Assembly: GCF_000576425.1 (NCBI RefSeq)
Contig: NZ_KK069988.1
Location: 415,976 to 479,975, forward strand
Source of the DNA: Brachybacterium phenoliresistens
GTDB lineage: Bacteria; Actinomycetota; Actinomycetes; Actinomycetales; Dermabacteraceae
Direction: 5' to 3'
DNA: 64,000 nt
Made by a program: the position numbers and the translations under genes. The number at the start of each line of letters is the position of its first letter. Position 1 is the first letter of the stretch. The notes under the pieces are model-generated. The model had not been told where the DNA came from and made no database searches. It saw only the letters and a program-made list of their open reading frames with translations. This document shows positions 42,460-52,396 of this stretch, piece by piece.

Positions 42460-43844
42460 CGCTCCTCCTCCTGGACGTTCTCGGCGCCGACGATCCCGGT
42501 GACCTGGTCGCCGTAGGCGGCCAGGGCCTGGGCCGGATCGGCGGTGCCGGTCATCACGACCTCCATCGCCTCCTGGATCGCCGCGGACACCTCGGGATAG
42601 GCCGGCAGGGCGGGCCGGTACCGGGCCGTCTCCAGCAGCTCGGTGAAGAAGCCGACCGTCGGGCTGTACCCGAGGTAGCGCTCGTCGGCGGCGACATCGG
42701 CCCGCACGGTGATGTGGTTGTCCTCGATCGCCCGCAGGACCGAGTTCTCGGGGGCGCACAGCGCCTCGATGAAGTCGAAGGCCGCCTCCTTGTCGGTGGC
42801 GTACTGGGGGATCGTCCAGCCCCACCCGCCGGCGAGGGTCACCGATCCGGGGTCCTGCCCGTGCTGGGTGGGCATCTTGGCCAGGCCCATGGTCTCGGAC
42901 CACTCCGGCCAGGCGCCGGCGGCGCCCTCCGCCCAGCTGCGGGAGATCCACGACCCGTCCAGCAGGATCCCCAGCCGTCCCTCGGGCAGCAGGGTCGAGT
43001 AGATGGTCTCGGAGATGTTGGGGTCCAGGTGCTGGGACAGCGGGAGGGTGAGCTCCTCGTCGAACAGCGTCCGCAGGAAGGCCAGGGAGTCCTCGAAGCC
43101 CTGGCTGCCCAGCACCCAGCGGCGGGTCTCCTCGTCGTAGAGGGTCGAGCCGGTGCCGTAGAGCAGCATCTCGAACCCCTGCATGGAGGCCTTCTCCCCC
43201 TGCGCCTTGCCGGAGAAGACGAACAGCGGCGCCGCCTCGGAGGCGGAGTCGCGGATGGTGCGGGCCGCCTCCAGCACCTCCTCCCAGCTCGCCGGCTCCC
43301 ACGGGTCCGGCAGCCCCGCCTCGGCGAACACGTCGCGGTGGTACCACAGGGCGCGGGTGTCGGTGGAGACGGGGATCCCGTAGACGTGGCCGTCCTCGCC
43401 GGTGAACGCCTCCTGGGAGGCCGGGGCGATCTCGTCCCACAGGGGCCATCCGGCGATCTGGTCGTCGATGCTCTGCAGATAGCCCGCGCCCACATCGGAC
43501 AGCAGGATGAAGGAGTCCTCGTAGACGACGTCCGCCGAGGTCCGCGGGGAGGACATGAGCAGCTCGTTCTTGGTGAAGTAGTCGTTCTCGGCCGCGACGA
43601 TGGGGACCAACTCGATGCTCACGCCGGGGTTCTGCGCGGTGTAGCTCTCGGAGACCCGCCGCAGCATCGTCTCCATCTGGGTCCCGGAGCCGAACTGCTG
43701 GTAGGCCACCCGGATGGTGCCGGGGTCGCGGTCCGCGCCGGTGCATCCGGCCAGCGCCGCCAGCGGCAGCACGACCGCGGAGCCGGCCGCGATCCGGAGG
43801 AAGGTGCGTCGCCCGGGCGGCGACGGTCGCATGGGGGCGGGCAT
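42456..43844 (-). CDS. Sugar ABC transporter substrate-binding lipoprotein
   Basis: A 462-residue type 1 extracellular solute-binding protein. The signal region has both a twin-arginine-like RRTFLRIA and a lipobox LAALAGC (Cys at about residue 34), so it is a lipoprotein probably exported by Tat. The mature domain shows typical segments TIRVAYQQFGSG, WEPASWEEVLEAARTI, and AGGWGWTIPQYATDKEAAFDFIEAL. Ligand unknown (sugar or oligosaccharide). It is the first gene of the import operon; GAGGAGG is upstream of the ATG at 43844. Confidence 0.92.
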   Translation of the reverse strand: MPAPMRPSPPGRRTFLRIAAGSAVVLPLAALAGCTGADRDPGTIRVAYQQFGSGTQMETMLRRVSESYTAQNPGVSIELVPIVAAENDYFTKNELLMSSPRTSADVVYEDSFILLSDVGAGYLQSIDDQIAGWPLWDEIAPASQEAFTGEDGHVYGIPVSTDTRALWYHRDVFAEAGLPDPWEPASWEEVLEAARTIRDSASEAAPLFVFSGKAQGEKASMQGFEMLLYGTGSTLYDEETRRWVLGSQGFEDSLAFLRTLFDEELTLPLSQHLDPNISETIYSTLLPEGRLGILLDGSWISRSWAEGAAGAWPEWSETMGLAKMPTQHGQDPGSVTLAGGWGWTIPQYATDKEAAFDFIEALCAPENSVLRAIEDNHITVRADVAADERYLGYSPTVGFFTELLETARYRPALPAYPEVSAAIQEAMEVVMTGTADPAQALAAYGDQVTGIVGAENVQEEER

Positions 43845-43981
43845 GGGTGGCGTCCTCCTCGACGACGGAATCGCCCGAGGGACCGCGCGGGCCTCGGGCC
43901 GGACGGGTGATCCACCTTACACACGTGCTCCGCGCCGTCCCGGCGCGACGCGCGCGCCCCGATCCCGCCCACCGCGGGCGG

Positions 43982-44614
43982 TCAGGACGACGGCGTCAGC
44001 ACGAAGCGCTCCGGCGAGCGTCCCTGCCCGCGGGCGGCATCGGCGTAGCGCATCTCGCGCGGCACCTGCGCGATGTCGAACCACCAGGCGGCGTGGGGCA
44101 CGAGCCGCACATCGTGCCAGGGCACGTCGAACTGCTCCTCGCGCCAGCGGGTCAGGGCCACCTCGGCCCGGCGGCCCAGCGCCGTCAGGGCCAGTCGGCG
44201 CAGCTCCGCCGCCCGATGCACCCCGGGCCGGCAGGACGCGGGCACCTGCACGCTGCCGTCCAGCGGCAGCGGCCAGCTCGTCTCGCCCCAGGCGAGGACG
44301 CTGCCCCGGCCCTCCCCGAGGACGACGGCGGGGAAGCGGATCCGCGCCGGGTCCACGGGAGAGGGGCGCGGGCGGCGGGCCAGGCTCCCCAGCGAGTCGT
44401 CGACCCAGGCGCCGGGCAGCAGGTCGCGCCCGCGGAAGGAGACCTCCACCAGCACCGCATCGGCGAACCGGCGCAGGGCCGGGGCGGGGTCCGGGGCGGT
44501 GAGCAGGTCCCGGCGGGCGGCGGCGAGCACCCGCACCTGGGCGACGTCGCCCGGCGCCGGGGACAGCGGAAGGTCGAGCACGGTGCCCGGGGCGGGCGGT
44601 TCGTGGATCCTCAT
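43982..44614 (-). CDS. Protein of unknown function
   Basis: A 210-residue protein I do not recognise. It starts MRIHEPPAPGTVLDLPL, has a region rich in Arg and Pro in the middle (LARRPRPSPVD), and ends with SPERFVLTPSS. Conserved-looking pieces are FPAVVLGEGRGSVLAWGETSW and EQFDVPWHDVRLVPHAAWWFDI. No signal peptide or membrane segment. The ATG overlaps the Nudix gene stop (ATGA), so it is translated together with Nudix and may share a role in nucleotide or cofactor sanitation; this is guilt by association only. Confidence 0.75.
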   Translation of the reverse strand: MRIHEPPAPGTVLDLPLSPAPGDVAQVRVLAAARRDLLTAPDPAPALRRFADAVLVEVSFRGRDLLPGAWVDDSLGSLARRPRPSPVDPARIRFPAVVLGEGRGSVLAWGETSWPLPLDGSVQVPASCRPGVHRAAELRRLALTALGRRAEVALTRWREEQFDVPWHDVRLVPHAAWWFDIAQVPREMRYADAARGQGRSPERFVLTPSS

Positions 44615-45084
44615 CGGCGGAAGCGGGCCTCGGGCCGGTCCTCCCGCGCGATCTGCACCATCTCCTGGAAGCGCCGGTTCATCGGCGGCAGATCGTCCAG
44701 CGGGGCGAAGCGCGCCTGCGTGTTCTCGCCGTCGGCCGGGTGCGGCTCCCCGCCGGTGTGCTCGAGCAGGAAGCACAGGTCGAGGTACTGGGCCTGGTCC
44801 CCGTTGGGGTAGGTCATCGGCGGCAGGGTGCGCACGTCGATCAGGCGCAGCGGACGGCACTGCACCCCGGCCTCCTCGGCGACCTCCCGCACCGCGGCGC
44901 GGGCGGGCTCTTCGCCCGGATCGATGATCCCGGTCACCGGGGTCCACGCCCCGGTGTCGGCGCGGCGCACCACCAGCATTCGGGTGCGCTGCGCGTCCAG
45001 GACCAGGGCCGTGACGCCCGGCATCCACAGCGGGGCATGGCCGATCCTCTCGCGCAGCGCGAGGACGAAATCAGGGGTGGGCAT
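44611..45084 (-). CDS. Nudix hydrolase
   Basis: A 157-residue Nudix protein. The Nudix box is complete at about residues 51-73: GIIDPGEEPARAAVREV followed by AEEAGV, with the catalytic glutamates present. It hydrolyses a nucleoside diphosphate linked to another group; the substrate is unclear. The C-terminal part has PMTYPNGDQAQYLDLCFLLEH, typical of the ADP-ribose/8-oxo-dGTP clade. TACAGT six bases before the ATG suggests a leaderless message. It is followed without gap by the unknown gene at 43982. Confidence 0.92.
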   Translation of the reverse strand: MPTPDFVLALRERIGHAPLWMPGVTALVLDAQRTRMLVVRRADTGAWTPVTGIIDPGEEPARAAVREVAEEAGVQCRPLRLIDVRTLPPMTYPNGDQAQYLDLCFLLEHTGGEPHPADGENTQARFAPLDDLPPMNRRFQEMVQIAREDRPEARFRR

Positions 45085-45090
45085 GCCGCC

Positions 45091-45096
45091 ACTGTA
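45091..45096 (-). promoter_or_regulatory. -10 box of a probable leaderless transcript (Nudix gene)
   Basis: TACAGT on the minus strand, six bases before the ATG at 45084. Confidence 0.5.
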
Positions 45097-45147
45097 CGGG
45101 CCGTCCCCGCCGGGGGCGGCGAGGCCCGCGGCGACCCGCCGCCCCGA

Positions 45148-47394
45148 TCAGCGGCGGCGCTTCTCGCGGATGCGCACACCGATCTCGATGGGCGATCCCG
45201 CGAAGCCGAAGTCCTCGCGCAGGCGGCGCTCGATGAAACGGCGGTAGCCGTGCTCGAGGAAGCCGCTGGCGAAGATGACGAAGCGCGGCGGGCGGGTCCG
45301 GGCCTGGGTGGCGAAGAGGATCCGCGACTGCTTGCCGCCGCGCAGCGGGTGGGGGTGCGCGGCGACCAGGGTGCCCAGGAAGGCGTTCAGGCGGCCCGTG
45401 GGGATGCGGGTGTCCCACGAGTCCAGGGCGGTGTTCAGCGCCGGGACCAGCTTGTCGGTGTGCCGGCCGGTCTTGGCCGAGAGGTTCACGCGCGGCGCCC
45501 AGGCGACGTGCGCGAGGTCCTTCTCGATCTCCCGCTCGAGCTGCGCGCGCCGCTCCTCGTCGATGAGATCCCACTTGTTGAAGGCGAGGACCAGGGCCCG
45601 CCCGGACTCCAGGACCATGTCGATGATCTTGAGGTCCTGGGTGGAGATGGTCTCGGAGGCCTCCAGCAGCACCACGGCGACCTCCGCGCGGTCCAGCGCG
45701 GAGCGCGTGCGCAGCGAGGCGTAGAAGTCCGCGCCCTGGGACTGGAGCACTCGCCGGCGGATCCCGGCGGTGTCCACGAACGTCCACGGCACCCCGCCCA
45801 GCTCGATCTTCTCGTCGACCGGGTCGCGGGTGGTGCCGGCCTCGTCGTCCACCACCACGCGGTTCTCCCCCGCGAGACGGTTCAGCAGCGACGACTTGCC
45901 CACGTTGGGGCGGCCGACGAGGGCCACCCGGCGCGGGCCGCTGTCCGGGGGCAGGCCGCGGCCCTCCTCCGGCATGACCGCGAGCACGGCGTCCAGCAGG
46001 TCGCCCGAGCCGCGCCCGTGCAGGGCCGAGACCGGGTGCGGCTCGCCGAGGCCCAGGTTCCACAGGGCGGCGGCCTCGAGCTCGCCGCGCTCGTCGTCGA
46101 CCTTGTTGGCGCACAGGATGATGGGGCGCTTCGCGCGGCGCAGGACCTTCAGCAGCTGCTCGTCGGTGGCGGTGATGCCGACGTTGGCGTCCACGACGAA
46201 CAGGACGACGTCCGCCAGCTCGACGGCGAGCTCGGCCTGCTCGGCCACGCGGTAGGCGATGCCCTGGACGCGGTCCTCCCAGCCGCCGGTGTCGACCAGC
46301 CAGAAGTCCGTGCCGGACCACTCGGCCTCGTAGAAGACCCGGTCGCGGGTGACGCCCGGGACGTCCTCGACGACCGCCTCGCGGCGGCCCAGGATGCGGT
46401 TGACCAGCGTCGACTTACCGACGTTGGGGCGGCCGACGACGGCCAGGACGGGCAGCGGGGCGCGCTCGGCGCCGCGCGGCAGCTCCTCCTCGTCGCCGGC
46501 GAGCAGGGCGAGGTCCTCCTCGTCGAGCGCGTAGTCCTCGAGCCCGGCGCGCCAGGCCGCCTCGACGGCCTCGTCGTCGACGCCCGTCGCACCCGGCATC
46601 CCGGTCGCGGCGGCATCGGCGTCGGCCGTCGGACCGGGAACGGCCGGGGCCTCGATCCCGCGGGCGGCGTCGACGAGGGCGAGCACGCGCTCGAGAACCT
46701 CGTCCACGGAGAGGTCGGTGGTGTCGATCGTGACCACGCCCTCGGCGGCGGTGAGGAACTCCGAGACCGAGGAGTCGTCGCGATCGCGGCGCACGACCTG
46801 GTCGTGCATGCGCTCGCGGGTCTCGGCGGAATCCTCCAGGCCCAGCTCCTCGGCGCGGCGGCGCATGCGCGCCTCCTCGCTCGCGGACAGGAGCACGCGG
46901 ACCTCGGCATCGGGCGCGACGACGGTGGTGATGTCCCGGCCCTCGGCCACGCACACGCCGCGCTGCGCGGCGGCGGACTGCAGGATCTCCCGCTGGAGGC
47001 GCTGCAGCACCGGGCGCAGCCGGGTGTTGGTGGCCACGTCGCTCACGGCGGCGCTGATCCGCTCGGTGCGGATCTCCGCGGTGATGTCCCGGCCGCGGAC
47101 GCGGACGTGCGGGTCCTCCGGGTCGGTGCCGAGGTCCAGGTCGAGCTCCTCGGCCAGGGCGGCGACGGCCGCATGGTCGGCGAGGTCCACGCCGTCCTCG
47201 AGGGCGGTCCAGGTCACGGCGCGGTACATGGCGCCGGTGTCGAGCAGGCCGCCGCCGGTGGCGAGGGCCGTCCGGCGGGCGATGGTGGACTTGCCCGATC
47301 CGGCGGGACCGTCGATGGCGACCACCACGGCGCTGCCGGCGGGTGCGCTGGGCGGGGTCTCGGCGTGCGCGGGCGCGGGATCGGAGGCGTTCAT
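45148..47394 (-). CDS. cmk-der: Cytidylate kinase-Der GTPase fusion
   Basis: A 748-residue bifunctional protein. Residues ~20-240 are (d)CMP kinase: P-loop GPAGSGKST (29-37), DTGAMYRA, and [12 protein letters not shown]. An acidic linker (~250-290) leads to EngA/Der, a double GTPase for 50S ribosome assembly: first G domain [24 protein letters not shown]; second G domain [25 protein letters not shown]; and the C-terminal KH-like domain ending in a basic tail. The fusion is known in actinobacteria. ATG 47394 is chosen because TATCCT lies six bases upstream (leaderless). The tyrA gene ends 20 bases before it. Confidence 0.94.
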   Translation of the reverse strand: MNASDPAPAHAETPPSAPAGSAVVVAIDGPAGSGKSTIARRTALATGGGLLDTGAMYRAVTWTALEDGVDLADHAAVAALAEELDLDLGTDPEDPHVRVRGRDITAEIRTERISAAVSDVATNTRLRPVLQRLQREILQSAAAQRGVCVAEGRDITTVVAPDAEVRVLLSASEEARMRRRAEELGLEDSAETRERMHDQVVRRDRDDSSVSEFLTAAEGVVTIDTTDLSVDEVLERVLALVDAARGIEAPAVPGPTADADAAATGMPGATGVDDEAVEAAWRAGLEDYALDEEDLALLAGDEEELPRGAERAPLPVLAVVGRPNVGKSTLVNRILGRREAVVEDVPGVTRDRVFYEAEWSGTDFWLVDTGGWEDRVQGIAYRVAEQAELAVELADVVLFVVDANVGITATDEQLLKVLRRAKRPIILCANKVDDERGELEAAALWNLGLGEPHPVSALHGRGSGDLLDAVLAVMPEEGRGLPPDSGPRRVALVGRPNVGKSSLLNRLAGENRVVVDDEAGTTRDPVDEKIELGGVPWTFVDTAGIRRRVLQSQGADFYASLRTRSALDRAEVAVVLLEASETISTQDLKIIDMVLESGRALVLAFNKWDLIDEERRAQLEREIEKDLAHVAWAPRVNLSAKTGRHTDKLVPALNTALDSWDTRIPTGRLNAFLGTLVAAHPHPLRGGKQSRILFATQARTRPPRFVIFASGFLEHGYRRFIERRLREDFGFAGSPIEIGVRIREKRRR

Positions 47395-47400
47395 CCCCCC

Positions 47401-47406
47401 AGGATA
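47401..47406 (-). promoter_or_regulatory. -10 box of a probable leaderless transcript (cmk-der)
   Basis: TATCCT on the minus strand, six bases before the ATG at 47394. Confidence 0.45.
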
Positions 47407-47413
47407 CGGGCGA

Positions 47414-48565
47414 TCAGCTCTCCGCGACGGTCCAGCCGCGCTCGCGGAGCGCCTGGGTGAGCAGTGACTCATGGGCGCGCTCGATCGACACGTGGGCCAG
47501 GCCCACCTTCTTGCCCAGGGTGTGCTCGAGGTGGAGGTCCTCGAGGTTCACGCCGATCTGGCCGATCTCGGTGAGCAGCCGCGCCAGGTGGCCCGGGCGA
47601 TCGGGCACCAGCACCACGATGGTCGTGAAGGCGTCGCCGGCGCCGCCGTGCTTGCCGGGGATGCGCTGGACGCCGCGGTTGCCGTCGGCGATGAGGCCCG
47701 CGAGAGCCCGCCGGGACCCGACGCCCGGATCCGGGTCCCCCTCGAGGGAGGACAGCGCCTGGAGGACGGCCTCGAGCCGTTCGCGCACGTCCCGCAGGAC
47801 CGGGCCGATGGCCGCGGCGTTCGCGCCGAGGATCTCGACCCACAGCCGCGGGTCGGAGGCGGCGATGCGGGTCGTGTCGCGCAGCCCCTGCCCGGCCAGG
47901 CCCAGCGCCTGCTCCGGGCCGTCGACGAGGGTGGCGGCCAGCAGGGAGGACATGATCTGGGGGACGTGGGACACCAGCGCGACGGCGGCGTCGTGGGTGG
48001 CGGCGTCCATCTCCACCGGGACGGAGCCGAGCTCGACGGCGAGGGCGCGCAGGATCGAGCGGGCCTCGGGCCGGGTGCTCCCGTGCGGGACGACCACGAA
48101 GGGCCGCCCCTGGAACAGGTCACCGCGGGAGGCGATCACCCCGGCGACCTCGCGGCCGGCCATGGGATGGGTGCCGACGTAGCGCGCCAGGGCGTCCTCG
48201 TCGAGGTCGCCCGCGCGCCGGGCGGCGACGATCCCGGCCAGCACGGTGGTCTTCACGCTCGCCACGTCCGCGACGATCGCGCGGGGCCACCGGGCCAGGG
48301 CCTCGACCGCGAGCTGGGCGGCGACGTCCGGCGGGGCGGCGACGAGCACGAGGGCCGGGTCGGGGTCCCCGGGGCGCGGGGCGCGTCCCACGCCCATCTC
48401 CACCGCGAGGGCCTGGGTGCCCGGGGACACGTCCTGGACGACGACGTCGACCCCGGCGGCGCTCAGCGCGAGCCCCAGGGAGCCGCCGATCAGCCCGGTG
48501 CCGATGATCCGCACCGGGCCGGGCACCAGCACGGTCCCGCCGGGCGCCCGGTCCTCGGGGCTCAC
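47414..48565 (-). CDS. tyrA: Prephenate dehydrogenase with ACT domain
   Basis: A 383-residue TyrA that converts prephenate to 4-hydroxyphenylpyruvate for tyrosine. The NAD(P)-binding loop is [16 protein letters not shown] (about residues 20-35); catalytic His in [23 protein letters not shown] further on. A C-terminal ACT domain (from about residue 300; [20 protein letters not shown]) probably mediates feedback inhibition by tyrosine. GTG 48565 overlaps the rluB stop (GTGA), so it is coupled to rluB. Confidence 0.93.
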   Translation of the reverse strand: MSPEDRAPGGTVLVPGPVRIIGTGLIGGSLGLALSAAGVDVVVQDVSPGTQALAVEMGVGRAPRPGDPDPALVLVAAPPDVAAQLAVEALARWPRAIVADVASVKTTVLAGIVAARRAGDLDEDALARYVGTHPMAGREVAGVIASRGDLFQGRPFVVVPHGSTRPEARSILRALAVELGSVPVEMDAATHDAAVALVSHVPQIMSSLLAATLVDGPEQALGLAGQGLRDTTRIAASDPRLWVEILGANAAAIGPVLRDVRERLEAVLQALSSLEGDPDPGVGSRRALAGLIADGNRGVQRIPGKHGGAGDAFTTIVVLVPDRPGHLARLLTEIGQIGVNLEDLHLEHTLGKKVGLAHVSIERAHESLLTQALRERGWTVAES

Positions 48566-49416
48566 AGCCCGACCTCGGCCATCAGGGTGCCCAGCTCGCG
48601 CCGGGTCAGCTCGCGGGTCTGCCCGGGGCGCAGGTCCCCCAGCAGCACGGGGCCGATGCGGGTGCGGGTGAGGTGGGTGAGCTCGAAGCCCTGGGAGGCG
48701 AACATGCGCCGCACGATCCGGTTGCGGCCCTCGTGCAGCGTCACCTCGACCACCGCCTCGCGCCCGTTGTGGGCCACCAGCTTGGCGCTGTCGGCGCGGG
48801 CCGGCCCGTCCTCGAGCTCGACGCCCTCCCGCAGCGTCTTCACGAGGCCGCGCGGCGGTGCGCCGGGGGCCGCGAAGCGGCACACGTAGGTCTTCTCGAT
48901 GGCGAAGCTGGGATGGGTCAGGCGGTGGGTGAGCTCCCCGTCGTTGGACAGCAGCAGCAGCCCGTCGGTCTCGTAGTCGAGACGCCCGACGTGGTAGAGG
49001 CGCTGGTCGTAGCGCTCGACGAACTCGGTGAGGTCGCGCCGGCCCTCCGGGTCCCCGAGGGAGGTCATCACCTTGCGGGGCTTGTTCAGCACCACGGTCA
49101 GCGTCCCCCCGTCCAGCTGCAGCCGGCGCCCGTCCACGTGGACGGCCTGCCGCGCGGGGTCCACGCGCACGCCCTGCTCGGTGACGATCACGCCGTCCAC
49201 GGCCACCCGGCCCTGGGCGATCAGCGCCTCGCAGGCGCGGCGCGAGCCGAGGCCGGCCTGGGCGAGGACCTTCTGCAGCCGCTCGCCGTCCTCGCGATGG
49301 ATCTCCTCCGGCTCGGGCCGCGCATCGGCCCGGCCCTCGCTGTCGCGCAGCCGGACCGTGCGCGGCGGGGTGAAGGCGCTGCGACGGCGCCGGCGCGGAG
49401 CCCGGCCCTCGGCCAT
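48562..49416 (-). CDS. rluB: 23S rRNA pseudouridine synthase (RluB/RsuA family)
   Basis: A 284-residue pseudouridine synthase. A basic extension (RRRRRSAF) precedes an S4 domain (about residues 43-100; LQKVLAQAGLGSRRACEALI). The catalytic domain has GRLDYETDGLLLLSNDGEL with the catalytic Asp, and ends with EGRNRIVRRMFASQGFEL. RluB normally modifies 23S rRNA near the peptidyl transferase centre. Its ATG overlaps the parA stop by one base (TGATG). In most actinobacteria scpA and scpB lie between parA and this gene; here they are absent. Confidence 0.93.
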   Translation of the reverse strand: MAEGRAPRRRRRSAFTPPRTVRLRDSEGRADARPEPEEIHREDGERLQKVLAQAGLGSRRACEALIAQGRVAVDGVIVTEQGVRVDPARQAVHVDGRRLQLDGGTLTVVLNKPRKVMTSLGDPEGRRDLTEFVERYDQRLYHVGRLDYETDGLLLLSNDGELTHRLTHPSFAIEKTYVCRFAAPGAPPRGLVKTLREGVELEDGPARADSAKLVAHNGREAVVEVTLHEGRNRIVRRMFASQGFELTHLTRTRIGPVLLGDLRPGQTRELTRRELGTLMAEVGL

Positions 49417-50288
49417 CAGGCGGCGCCGCCGCGCGCGATGAGCTCGCGGGCCAGCTGGCGGTACGCGTCGGCGCCCTTGGTGTTGGAGGCGAAGCTCGTG
49501 ATCGGCTCCGCAGCCACGGAGGCGTCGGGGAACTTCACGGTGCGGTTGATGGTGGTGTGGAAGACGACGTCCGGGAAGGCCTCGACCACGCGGGCGCACA
49601 CCTCCCGGGCGTGCAGGGTGCGCTGGTCGAACATGGTGATGAGGATGCCGTCGATCTCCAGGGCCGGGTTGATGCGGTCCTGCACCTTCTCGATGGTCTC
49701 CACCAGCAGCGCCACGCCGCGCAGGGCGAAGTACTCGGCCTCCAGCGGGATGATCACGCCGTGGCTCGCGGCCAGGGCGTTGATGGTCAGCAGGCCCAGC
49801 GAGGGCTGGCAGTCGATGATGATCACGTCGTAGTCGTCCATCACCGGGCGCAGCACGCGCGCCAGCGCCATCTCGCGGGCGACCTCGTTGACCAGCGTGA
49901 CCTCCGCCGCGGAGAGGTCGATGTTCGCCGGGAGGACGTCGAGGTTCTCGGTGCGGGTCTCCTGGATCACCTCGCGCACGTCGTGGTCGCGCTCCATGAG
50001 CAGGTTGTAGACGGTCACGTCGAGGTCGTAGGGGTTGATGCCGGTGCCGGCGGACAGGGCTCCCTGCGGGTCCAGGTCCACCAGGAGCACGCGGCGGCCG
50101 ATCTCCGCCAGCGCCGCCCCGAGGCTGATCACGCTGGTGGTCTTCCCGACCCCGCCCTTCTGGTTGACCATCGAGATGACCCGTGCGGGACCGTGCCCGT
50201 CGAGCGCCGGCGGCTCGGGGAACTCCGGGAGCGGGCGTCCGGTGGGCCCGAGGCCGAGTTCCAGCGTCTGCGCTGCTGTGTCGCTCAC
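49416..50288 (-). CDS. ParA/Soj-type chromosome-partition ATPase
   Basis: A 290-residue ParA. A ~35-residue N-terminal extension precedes the deviant Walker A NQKGGVGKTT (about residues 42-51), LVDLDPQGAL and IIIDCQPSLG. The C-terminal half has FPDVVFHTTINRTVKFPDA, typical of chromosomal ParA at the scp locus (Rv1708-like), rather than the ParA beside ParB. GTG 50288 follows AGGA eight bases upstream. It is followed immediately by rluB and preceded by xerD 171 bases upstream. Confidence 0.93.
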   Translation of the reverse strand: MSDTAAQTLELGLGPTGRPLPEFPEPPALDGHGPARVISMVNQKGGVGKTTSVISLGAALAEIGRRVLLVDLDPQGALSAGTGINPYDLDVTVYNLLMERDHDVREVIQETRTENLDVLPANIDLSAAEVTLVNEVAREMALARVLRPVMDDYDVIIIDCQPSLGLLTINALAASHGVIIPLEAEYFALRGVALLVETIEKVQDRINPALEIDGILITMFDQRTLHAREVCARVVEAFPDVVFHTTINRTVKFPDASVAAEPITSFASNTKGADAYRQLARELIARGGAA

Positions 50289-50458
50289 GTATGTGTCCTG
50301 TCGTCTGCGTCGCGGTCGGGGGCGCCGGTGCCGAGCGCTGCGGGGCGCTGCGGCGGCCACGGCGGGATCCGGCCCGATCCCCAGCCCCGGCAGCGTCTGC
50401 TGGACGGGCGTGTCCTCGGGGGCGGGGCCCGGCGGGTCCGGTCTCCTGGCCGACAAGT

Positions 50459-51424
50459 CTATGCCCACTCGCTGGCCCGGGGATGGGCGGCGGCATGCGC
50501 CTCGCGCAGCGAGTCGACCGTGACCTTGGTGTACAGCTGGGTGGTGGTGACGCTCGCGTGCCCCAGCAGCTCCTGGACGGAGCGCACATCGGCCCCGCCG
50601 TGCAGCAGATGGGTGGCGTAGGAGTGGCGCAGCGTGTGCGGGCTCACGCGATCCGCGAGCCGCGCCTCCTCGGCGGCGGCCCGGATGATCTGCCACGCCG
50701 CCTGGCGGGTGAGGCGCCCGCCGCGGCTGCCGAGGAACAGCGCCGGGGTGCCGCGGCCGCGCGCCGCCAGGGCCGGACGGCCTCGGGTGAGATAGGCGTC
50801 CACCGCCTCCACGGCGCAGCGCCCCACGGGGACGGCGCGGTGCTTGTCGCCCTTGCCGCGCAGGACGACGGCACGCCCCTCGCGATCGAGGTCGTCGAGG
50901 TCGATCCCCACCGCCTCGGAGATGCGCGCCCCGAGCCCGTAGAGGACCTCCACCAGCGCCCGGTCGCGCAGGGCGCGCTCGGCGGACAGCACTCCCCCGC
51001 GCTCCCGGCCCGCCGCCTCGATCAGGGCGAGCACCTCGTCGATGTCCAGGGGATGCGGGAGCCTGCGCGGCCGCCCGGGGGCCGCGACCAGACGCGTCGG
51101 GTCCCCGGCGGAGAGGTCCTTCTCCTCGGCGAGGAAGGAGTGCAGGCCCCGCACCGCGGCGAGGGCCCGGGCGGCGCTCGAGGCGGCGAGCGGGGCCCGG
51201 CCGTCCGCGCCGGCGCGGATCGTGCGGAGGTAGGCGCTCACGCCCTCCGGATCGACCTCCTCGAGCACGAGACCCGCCGCCTCGAGATGCGCGAGGTAGC
51301 GGGTCAGGTCGCGGCGGTAGGCCGCCACGGAGTTCGCGGACAGCCCGCGCTCGATGCGCAGGTGCGCGAGGTACTGCTCGAGGGTCCGCCCGTGGGCGCG
51401 GGACAGGTCCGCGGCGGCGTCCAC
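50459..51424 (-). CDS. xerD: Site-specific tyrosine recombinase XerD
   Basis: A 321-residue tyrosine recombinase. N-terminal SAM-like core-binding domain (about residues 15-105), then the catalytic domain with all key residues: Arg in [11 protein letters not shown], Lys in [33 protein letters not shown] with the nucleophile Tyr. It resolves chromosome dimers at dif with XerC. Position beside the parA-rluB block is that of XerD in mycobacteria. GTG 51424 follows GGAGGGG. No transposon neighbours, so it is not a mobile integrase. Confidence 0.93.
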   Translation of the reverse strand: MDAAADLSRAHGRTLEQYLAHLRIERGLSANSVAAYRRDLTRYLAHLEAAGLVLEEVDPEGVSAYLRTIRAGADGRAPLAASSAARALAAVRGLHSFLAEEKDLSAGDPTRLVAAPGRPRRLPHPLDIDEVLALIEAAGRERGGVLSAERALRDRALVEVLYGLGARISEAVGIDLDDLDREGRAVVLRGKGDKHRAVPVGRCAVEAVDAYLTRGRPALAARGRGTPALFLGSRGGRLTRQAAWQIIRAAAEEARLADRVSPHTLRHSYATHLLHGGADVRSVQELLGHASVTTTQLYTKVTVDSLREAHAAAHPRASEWA

Positions 51425-51439
51425 GTGTCCCCTCCGGCC

Positions 51440-52396
51440 TCAGAGGCGGACGAACGGGTCGACGGCCAGGGCGACGAACAGGAGGGTGAGGTAGGTGATC
51501 GAGCCGTGGAAGACGACCATCGGCCCGAGCTGCTTGCCGGTGAGCCCGCGGTGCGTGCGCACCGCGTAGCGGATCACGAGGAACCCGAACCAGCCGCCGG
51601 TGACGACGGCGGCGACGCCGTAGACCCAGCCGGTGTGGCCCAGCGGGATGATCGCGAGCGAGCAGGCGATCATCAGCGCGGTGTGCAGGATCATCTGGTG
51701 GGCGACGCTGCGGCGGGAGGCGACCACCGGGAGCATCGGCACGCCGGCGGTCTCGTAGTCCTTGGTGAACTTCTCCGCGAGCGGCCAGTAGTGCGGCGGG
51801 GTCCAGAAGAAGATGATCCCGAACAGCAGCACGGCGGTCCAGGACACGCCGCCGGTCACCGCGGACCAGCCGATCAGCACGGGCATGCAGCCGGCCACCC
51901 CGCCCCAGACGATGTTCTGGGACGTGCGGCGCTTGAGGATCATCGTGTAGAAGACGACGTAGAGCAGGATCGCCGCGACGGCGAGCACCGCCGAGACCAC
52001 GTTGACCAGCACCCCGAGCCACACGGCGGAGAGCACCGACAGCGCCGAGCCGAAGATCACCGCGGCGCGCGGGGACACCTCGCCGGTGACGATCGGCCGG
52101 TTGCGGGTGCGCTTCATCCGGGCGTCGATGTCGCGGTCCAGGTACATGTTCAGCGCGTTGGCGCCGCCGGCGGCGAGATAGCCGCCGATCATCGTCGCGG
52201 CGATCAGGCCGAGGGACGGGAAGCCGCCCGCCGCCAGGAACATGGTGGGGATGGTCGTGATCAGCAGCAGCTCGATGATGCGCGGCTTGGTCAGGGCCAC
52301 ATAGGCCCGCAGCACGGATCCGGCGGAGCGCTTCTCGGCGACCGGCGCCGGGGCCTGGTCCGAGGCCTGGCGTCGGGTGTCCTGGGTGGCGTCCAC
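51440..52396 (-). CDS. ctaB: Protoheme IX farnesyltransferase (heme O synthase)
   Basis: A 318-residue UbiA-family prenyltransferase that farnesylates heme b to make heme O for cytochrome oxidase. About nine membrane segments; the two Asp-rich motifs are [15 protein letters not shown] (about residues 83-97) and the second in [16 protein letters not shown] (about 209-224). GTG 52396 is preceded by GGAAGGA. It is the usual divergent neighbour of tkt. The xerD gene follows 16 bases after its stop, an unusual junction of two conserved blocks. Confidence 0.94.
   Translation of the reverse strand: MDATQDTRRQASDQAPAPVAEKRSAGSVLRAYVALTKPRIIELLLITTIPTMFLAAGGFPSLGLIAATMIGGYLAAGGANALNMYLDRDIDARMKRTRNRPIVTGEVSPRAAVIFGSALSVLSAVWLGVLVNVVSAVLAVAAILLYVVFYTMILKRRTSQNIVWGGVAGCMPVLIGWSAVTGGVSWTAVLLFGIIFFWTPPHYWPLAEKFTKDYETAGVPMLPVVASRRSVAHQMILHTALMIACSLAIIPLGHTGWVYGVAAVVTGGWFGFLVIRYAVRTHRGLTGKQLGPMVVFHGSITYLTLLFVALAVDPFVRL

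Noticed and set aside
43845-43981. LacI-type operator before the sugar importer
   Set aside because: I looked for a CG-centred palindrome in the 137-base region upstream of the binding-protein gene and found none convincing.
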